From: Pholis gunnellus
Lineage: Eukaryota; Chordata; Actinopteri; Perciformes; Pholidae
NCBI GenBank assembly: GCA_910591455.2
Contig: OU342804.1
Location: 22,470,484-22,534,483, forward strand
Length of the DNA: 64,000 bases
Direction: 5' to 3'
The translations under genes and the position numbers were made by a program. The first letter of the stretch is position 1; each line of letters opens with the position of its first letter. Below are positions 56,601-64,000 of this stretch, piece by piece. The notes beneath the pieces were generated by a model. The model searched no databases. It saw only the letters and a program-made list of their open reading frames with translations, and was not told the origin of the DNA.

Positions 56601-58799
56601 AAAGCATTTGAAATAAATCTGTCTGAACAGGGCAGAGTGTCTCAGCTGTAGGCTCATTGAGTCTCCAAGCCAAAGCTAAATGTATTTCATGCATATTCTC
56701 ACAATTTATTGTAAATAAAATAACAGAGAAATTAACTTGGGGTAAAAGGCCAGAGAGATTTACATGTTGATGCATCTTGTGACGAACTTGTAACACGCTT
56801 GCTCGTTGGTGTGCATGTTGCCTTGTTGCACTGCATGGCTCAAAAAGACTGCTCCTTCCACTTGGCGTGTTGAGGAGAGGGGTTTTAAAGTGTATGTGTT
56901 GTTACATAAGAAATGCATCACACAGTTCAGCCATAGCAATAACGGGCAAAGGATGCACGCACATACAGTGAAGACACACAGGCGCTAAGGCTTGCACACT
57001 CCTGACTAGTGGACTTTCTCAGGCCTGTCTGCTCTCTCCCCTCTCTTGTTTCATTGGTGACATGCAAACTGACTGGCCTCACTGTGGTTTGCTTTGCCGG
57101 GTCACTGTTAATTGGCTGCCAAACCACAGACTAGTATTACTTGAGGATATGTTGTACCGACCTTGTTTTTACAGTCTAAAGAGAAAAACAAACGCTTACA
57201 GCAGTGTTTTTATCTGCTTTTTCCAGTTATTTTGCCCTACACATCAGTTTCACGGAACTATTACAACAGTGGTTAACAGAGGGTACCGGGTATATGCAGT
57301 TTGAAGTTTTTATTTCGTAGATGATACAGCTAATCATTGACTAGAAGAGAGAAACAGTATTAACTGAGGCCTACAGAGTTTGAAATGACACATTATTGTT
57401 CATGCCTTAACTCCATTTAAAAGCCAACATCCCTCTGGGTCTAAAACCTCCACTTTATAGTTACTTTGTGATATGAATAATGCAGTTGACTATGACCCAG
57501 CAATCTTTAGTAGATAGTAATTAGTGTGCATACAAACTCAGATGTGAATGTGTTGACAGTAGAAAGCTTCCTTTAGATGCACAGTGATTTTACTATGAAA
57601 CGGTTACATCAGGTTCCCATAACATCGGTGTTGTAAGATAAGCGTCATTAGCTTTAGTTACTAGTCTTTTACCATTTATCATTGTTTATAGTACATGGTT
57701 ATATTTGTACTTTTACTCACAGGAATGTCTTTGACTACAGCAACCTAAAAGTATTGGGATGTTATCTTCTGTCCTTTCTTAATTGTGTGTTTTTCACATC
57801 CAAAGTTAGCTTTCGGTCAGAGACCCTTTTCAAGCATATAATGTCTTGTGTCTTAATAAATGATTACTGCACAAATCTGACCAAATTGATGACGATGTAT
57901 GCGTAAACCTTTTATCTCAGTTTATTCACTATTCACTATTTGGTGAGCAGATATCGTGTTAAATCCTACTGCATTTATAATCCACACGATAAGATAGGTC
58001 TTGCTTACAAAAGGCAACAGGCATACACTGATGGTGTAGTATTCTACTTTCACTCTTTGCTGAGATTGTTGTGATAAGATGCACAGCGACAGCATACATA
58101 GCACACACATGTAAGGCTGCATGGCATCACCTATAGCACTGTACTGTATACAAACACAGGCTGCATGAAGGATCAGTAGAGAAAAATTCAGTTTCACTCA
58201 TTTATAACTGCACTAAAGAAAAGACCAAGTTAATGAAACAATGATAATGGAATGCAAACAGTTTCTCTGATATTGTCTTAATCATTTAAATAGTTGTTTT
58301 TTTATTATTATTTAACTACACTCTGTCATAAGACTGGTTGTACTGAGCAGCTCCCTGGTGTAAATTTGTGCAACTGTGGGAATGTCAAGAAGGGCATCAC
58401 TGAAAAACAGCAAGTATGTTCTGTCAACCTTCACTAAGTAACATAAACCCATGGATTGCTATCCATTGATTTTTGCCAAGTCATACAGAAGATGTTTAAT
58501 ACCCCAGGAGTGTTATTTGAAGGTTAATCCAAGGGGGTTTGGACTAAAACCGGGGAGCTTATCCCATAACTCGTCTATTACTTATTCCATATCACATGTG
58601 TTTTTCCCATGCCGTGTAGATTTTCAGCAGCATATTGATTGAAAAAAATGAGCTTTCGTGACTGATAATGTGACTTTTACTGTACATTATGTTTAAAAGC
58701 CTTACAGAAGTTGTTGAATAGCAGACGCTGAATTTACGGTGCAGCTAGTTTAGCAAGCCACTGTTTAATGTGCGGGACACGATCATTATGTAGAATTTA

Positions 58800-58910
58800 A
58801 ACTACTTCTAGACTGAAAACAGGGAGGAACTGCCTACCAACACATTCAAAGCTCACTAATGAACGCGTTTCATCTTGTTTTTGTAATCTGTGCAAAACAT
58901 TTTAGACTCA
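58800..58910. repeat. Interspersed repeat family D, other end
   Basis: ttcaaagctcactaatgaac and tttcatcttgtttttgtaat match the family text. Confidence 0.55.
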
Positions 58911-61107
58911 AAAATAATCCCTCTCCATCACCACTTATCACCCGTTACAAGAGCGTCTGTGTCTGTATCAGCAGAGACCCTGCCCTCTGACTGTATTTTA
59001 TTATTTTGCTCTGTTGGGGACATTTCAGGGTGTCAATCTTTAACAATGTAGCGACCAGGTGCCAGATCATAAGCGCGCATCCAAGAGGGAGCTACAAAAA
59101 TGGCGGACACAGCGTCAAAACACAAATAAAACTCTTGTATAGAGTCTCAGCAATAGACTACTAAGCAGACCCCCACCCTGACTCTTAGGTACTTAGCATG
59201 TGTATGTATGTCTATGTTGCTGCTGTGTGTTACCCGTAAACAGAGCTTTTTAACGGGAGGGAGAGCTGCTCCCTCCCCGCAGGCTCTTTGTGCCTCTGTT
59301 CATCACTTACCTCAGCAAATCTGACGCTACAGTGGGACACTTAGGAGAGAAAGTCTCCACCTGGCAGACTGTTAATAAAGGTGACAGTGGGAGGGCAGGG
59401 GGGGAGGAGGCTGCTGGTGTCAAGCCCTGCTGACTGGAGGCACTGAAGTGCAAAGCTTCACCTTACTATCAGGTAACACTGTCTACTGTGTACAAACACA
59501 TACTGGCACACACAAAGTTACCATGAAATGTCTGCTTTTTTTTCCTGCAACTATCAAGCAGAATATCTGTTTTCATGTACCGTGTACTCATGTACTCTTC
59601 AAGTGGAACCGTCCTTGTTGTCCTTCCCTACACCCCCCCACGCCAGTGAAGCTGCACCGTAAATCACTGTCCGAGCAGCAACAGCAGTCATTTAGTATCC
59701 GGGGCTCCTGGCATTCATTTCCAGTCTCTCCTTCTGTTTGTCTTCTGCTCAACCTCCAGCACCTCACCACCTCCATGCTCTACCCTAAAACTGTGTGGTG
59801 CTGAGTACATTTTAAAAAGTCTGTTTCTACCTGTTACTTAGCAACAGACAGGGGGACTTTGGAGCCCATATGGCTGCCACTGAAAACAGTTTTCATCCAC
59901 GTTCCTACCCTCCTCCTCTGTTTGACCTGAGACAGGCATTCGCAGTATAGCGTGAGCAAGTGTTTTCGTCGGGTCGAGTTTCGTGCGTTTCACATGCAAT
60001 TTTGCAGAAACAACAGCAGGCAACTGCTCTCTCATTTACATATTGCATTACCCTTGGTTGGATTCATATGCTTTATGCATCTTCTGCAGCTTCCATGTCT
60101 ATCGGTCCATGTGTGCCTTCTTATCACATCACTGCTCTCTGGCAAGTCTCACACACGTCACAGGCAGGTTTTTATCATGCAGATACTGCTCTCCTCTCCT
60201 CTCCACTGTGCATTACAGTGCAGCCCTGCACTTAATTGTTTGCCATTCTAGCATCAGGTTTTAGGTAAACCCCTTATATTTTATTACATATATTACATCT
60301 GTTGCTTTTCACCTTGTAACTGTTTTATTTAAATAGTCTGTTAAATAGACAAGTGAAATAAATATAAATAACCACAGCTGCTATGACAAGCTTATTTCTT
60401 TACAGTACAACATTAGACCGCAATAGAAGTTTTCTATTATTAGATAGTCATGCATCCCAAATGAGTTTGGAAATGGACCCAGTGCCACCGAGATCTAATT
60501 ATAGCTCGCCATTTACAATCCAAATGAAAAAAGGATGTTCTCCATAGTGACATTCTGCCACTGCTTATATTATTTAATTCAGTGTCCCATTTTAGCAACA
60601 CTGTAATAATGCTGCACCTCCCAAATTAGTCTAAATTAAAGGCAAGCCTGATTACATTCATAACCCCACCATATATGTCATTGCATTGTAATGAAAATTC
60701 AAATCAATAATCATATTAAATATCATATATTGATTTTTTTCAACATTATTGATTTCCAAGACCAACAATTATTTTCATTATTGATCATCTTTTCTAAAAT
60801 AGTGATTATCGTCTTTATCAATCAATTCATCTAATGTTCTAAAACACTAGAACATTAGAACATAGTGAAACATTTATAATTTCCTTCCGCTATTTTTTTA
60901 ATTGACAGTTCAAAACCCAGACACATTCAGTTGCTTTAATTCAAGACAAGGAAAAGCATAAAATATTCCTATTGACCAGATCCACATCAGGGATTTGTTT
61001 GGAGTTCGTCTACATTTGTTTCATACCTGTTCTCACATCATTTTCGCTTGTTGAATGTGACGGCGTATCGTGTGTCATGGCCACCTCGGCCAAGCCCATG
61101 AGCCAGT

Positions 61108-61121
61108 GTTGCCATGGCGAT
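61108..61121 (+). promoter_or_regulatory. X-box-like (RFX) palindrome
   Basis: GTTGCCATGGCGAT is a near-perfect X-box match in a locally GC-richer patch (61050-61280). No gene is visible beside it. Confidence 0.3.
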
Positions 61122-62105
61122 GCAGGTCTGGCATTGAGAAATGAAAGCTCTGCAGTGGAGTGTTGAGTTACAGGACGCATGCAGCGTCCACGTTGCACCG
61201 AGACGGAGAGCTGTACACAGACCATAACTGTACGAGTAGTGACAGATAACAGGTGGACGATGACACACCGCCCACACGGTGACTAATTTCTACAATGGCA
61301 CGCACACTAGCTGTAATCTTTGTGTATGTGTGTTACTATATGCTCAGCTGATGTCTACTCATGCTGTGTGTGTGCTTGTTGATTATTTGTATGCCTCATG
61401 CATGACAGAGAGTCACAGAGGGAGAGAGAGAGAGTGAGACAGGAGAACAGTCCAAGGCTACAGATTTAATCTGGCCGCTGTGGTCATGTGATTAATCGTG
61501 GCCAGGGGCCAGGGGATAGTGTAATTTATGGTGAGGGGGGGATCAACACATTTGGATGGTTGCTGCTCCTGAGGGAAATCTCACTCTTAAACCAATCCAG
61601 TATTCTTGACCGTCTTTCCCACCATATCACAACTGTGACAGCAGGGTTTGGGTCATGTCAGCCATTTCTGTGACTATAAGGATGATGAACTAGAGACTCC
61701 TGGTGTACTTTTATTAAGCAAATGTGTGTGAAGTTTAAAGATACATTCACCTGTGGCCATTAAAGGTGAATATCTGAATGCCAAATTGAACTGAACCATT
61801 TCGTAAATTCTTATGTTTGAGGCTATAGGCAAAATTAGCACTGAAGAAGTGCGAACATGCTACACAGTGAGCACTTTAACAGTAATGGTATGTTATTTTA
61901 GAGACACACAGACTCTTTGTTCACTATATGCAAGTCAGTATCACCAAGTAGCAGTACGTTTTATTTATTACCACATATTAAAGAGAATATTGACAGTCTG
62001 CTCAGAATCGTGCGTCATTCAATCTCCACTGTCCTTCTGGCTGAAGACCATATCACTGCTGTGGTGACCTCACCATCCTCAGTCTCCTTCAGACCACTGG
62101 TGTGC

Positions 62106-62141
<36 letters not shown>
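62106..62141 (+). repeat. (TG)n microsatellite
   Basis: TG run of about 36 bp. Confidence 0.95.
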
Positions 62142-62143
<2 letters not shown>

Positions 62144-63344
62144 ACTTAATCCTCTTTCCAACTCCAAGAACTGTAAATAAACATCAGAGGAGTCGGAGGG
62201 GAAGTGGGATAGGCTGTGTTGACATTTTTTGGTGGATTTTCTGTTGTCTTCATAGCTGCCAATATCAAGCAGTGCTGATAACAGCAGTTTCATATACTCT
62301 GACCTTCCCAACCAGCTGCTCGCCAGCTTGCCCCCATCCAACAGGAGTTACCTGCCGAGATGCTGTCTGACTTTTCTCCTGTGGTGTTATTTATTCCTGA
62401 TGAAGTTTATATCTAGATGTACTTTTCCGGTGCATGGGCCATCTCAAGAGGACTATGGTTTATACACTGCAGGTCTCCCTTCCGTCATTCTGTTTATTAG
62501 TCCGAAACAAATATGTAAATACAGGGACAGTGATGTGCCGTCTCACCTCATGTTGCAGTTTCATTGTCAAAAACCTAGGATACTCTCCAGCTTCACTGCC
62601 AACTTGTTTAAAGGTTAATGGTTGTGCCCAAGGGGTTTATATAGTAAGGAGTCTGTGAACAGTTAATGGTTACATCATCTCCTAATCACTCTACAGTCCG
62701 AAAGAAAACACTATTTTCCTCTTTGACAGAGGACATGTAGACATAAACAACCCCGCACACAAGGAGCCACTTTAACCCAGACCTTGTGCACATGGACTCC
62801 GCTGATGCCCCCTTTGTCCTTGAGGACTCACAAAAGACGAGTGTTTACTGGGCATTTAAATTTGACACTGAATCAATCACTAAAGTGATTAGCATCTTCA
62901 GAGACACAGCCCCTAAAAGGAGAGTAAAGTCACCTGAACCTTGTATTGCTCTGGGTTGGCTGTGAGAGATGAAAAAGAGTGCAACACAAATTTTCTTAGA
63001 GATCTTAAAACGATAACAATAGTTTACTAATCTTTCAACTAGAAACCCTTAAGAATACATAATGTTTTTCATTCTTGTTATTGAAAGCTAGCGGATATTT
63101 TATTTGTACTGTTTATAATTATTAAGCATAATAAGCATAATAAACCTGATAAATGAATTGGATTGGTTTTACGGTTAGTTTTCGGAGCAGTTTCTTAATG
63201 GGCTTTGCTTGGCTCAGTTTCACTGAGCCGCCAATGAGATCATGTTGACTCGCCTCCTCGTTCAGTCAGACCTGCAGAGGTCAGGTCAACAAGGTCAGTA
63301 GTTGAGTAGTAGATGAACACAACTCTGTTGTTTTCACTTCAGAT

Positions 63345-63700
63345 AAGATAAATCTTTACTTATCCCAACAGAAATTGTTGTGCCAAGATGCTTGACTCAC
63401 AAAGAAAAAAATATTAGGCTTACTCGCCTGGAAAGTGGACGAGATCAGGCGGCAGCAGCAGGGGAAGGTGACAAAAAGCTTCAGTCAAGTCGGAGAGTGT
63501 CCAGAAGCCTCCAAAGAATATACAGGAAGTCACAGAAACATTGGCATCCTGTTAGATCCATCTGTGGGTTACTTGTAGTTTGCAGACCACATTTGGAAAT
63601 GTGTGTGGATTTGGTATTGTGTTCTATTTTTGCATTGTAAAGCACTTTGTAATTGCTAATTGTGTTGATAAGTGCTATATAAATAACCTTTATTATCATC
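63345..63700 (+). repeat. LINE/SINE-like element with 3' tail
   Basis: agataagataaatctttact at 63345-63364 and the tail tgtaaagcactttgtaattg ... agtgctatataaataacctt at 63637-63695 are typical 3'-end text of fish retroelements. The middle is unrecognised. Confidence 0.5.
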
Positions 63701-64000
63701 AACCACACAAGCTTGTTGACAGATAGAACCTTCATTGCACAACATGCGACTAACAGCCTACCATCTAGTGTGAATCTAGTTGGATTTGGGACAAAACCTT
63801 TTGTTGTCAAAATTAGGAGCCAATCAGCTCTTCACGCAGGCAACAGCCCGGCGTTTCCCATTCTGAAACATCTGGGTCTTGCAGTCAGTGGAGAGCAACT
63901 GTGGCGCCTGGCTCTAAAAACTATGGCCGCCTCGATCTCATGAGGTTATCTTTGCCCTCGTGTGCATGACGTCAGAGCAAGTCGGGATCATGTCGGATAC

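Larger units (their letters stand above)
43740..64000. other. About 20 kb with no supported gene
   Basis: Both strands were read for known domains. Apart from transposon remnants I recognised none. Contents are the repeats listed separately plus AT-rich unique-looking sequence. Stretches 54000-58780 and 61000-63300 show nothing beyond simple repeats, a (TG)n at 62106-62141 and the X-box-like site at 61108. Confidence 0.6.

Noticed and set aside
59960..60264. Three overlapping + frames of 91-99 codons
   Set aside because: Three mutually exclusive frames over the same bases, none with recognisable sequence or splice signals.
62015..62341. Frames with runs of THTHTH or VCVCVC (also 6432, 17381, 27091, 34572, 45622, 47777)
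   Set aside because: They translate TG/CA microsatellites only.
1..64000. CRISPR arrays, bacterial operons, phage or toxin systems
   Set aside because: The sequence is a vertebrate nuclear region. The tandem arrays seen are microsatellites or minisatellites, not spacer-repeat arrays.

Overview
This is vertebrate nuclear DNA, and a ray-finned (teleost) fish is by far the best fit. Genes are split into short exons with GT/AG borders, protein identity to human orthologues is high in conserved domains, CA/TG microsatellites are dense, and many interspersed repeats are of types I recognise from percomorph-like fish genomes. Nothing is bacterial or viral. Three protein genes can be rebuilt exon by exon. 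All other open frames examined look like chance or repeat-derived frames.

Region by region. (1) 1-10342 has no coding exon; it is the 5' flank or 5' non-coding part of apba2, with several repeats and one candidate untranslated exon near 8430-8653. (2) 10343-~35650 holds apba2 on the + strand (amyloid-beta precursor-binding family A member 2, Mint2/X11L). It has 13 coding exons and about 1039 codons, ending at 34353, with a 1.3 kb 3' UTR and an AATAAA at 35634. The PTB and two PDZ domains are conserved. The N-terminal half is about 290 residues longer than in human and carries a coding minisatellite of ten 33-bp units in exon 2. (3) 36967-40255 holds sord on the - strand (sorbitol dehydrogenase), nine exons, 354 aa, catalytic zinc ligands intact, tail to tail with apba2. 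(4) 41516-43610 holds terb2 on the - strand (telomere repeat-binding bouquet formation protein 2, a meiotic telomere protein), seven exons, 200 aa. It lies just upstream of sord, as TERB2 and SORD do in human. (5) 43740-64000 is about 20 kb without a gene I can support. It holds repeats, LINE remnants with reverse-transcriptase motifs, a TTAA-flanked MITE nested in another repeat, and isolated RFX/X-box-like palindromes that could mark unannotated promoters.

The three genes have unrelated jobs: neuronal trafficking scaffold, polyol metabolism, and meiotic telomere attachment. Their closeness is a matter of synteny, not pathway. The best targets for a second look are the apba2 minisatellite, the 36-nt microexon in its PTB domain, the cysteine-rich terb2 C-terminus, the (GAA)n tract in a very short sord intron, and the nested TTAA MITE.
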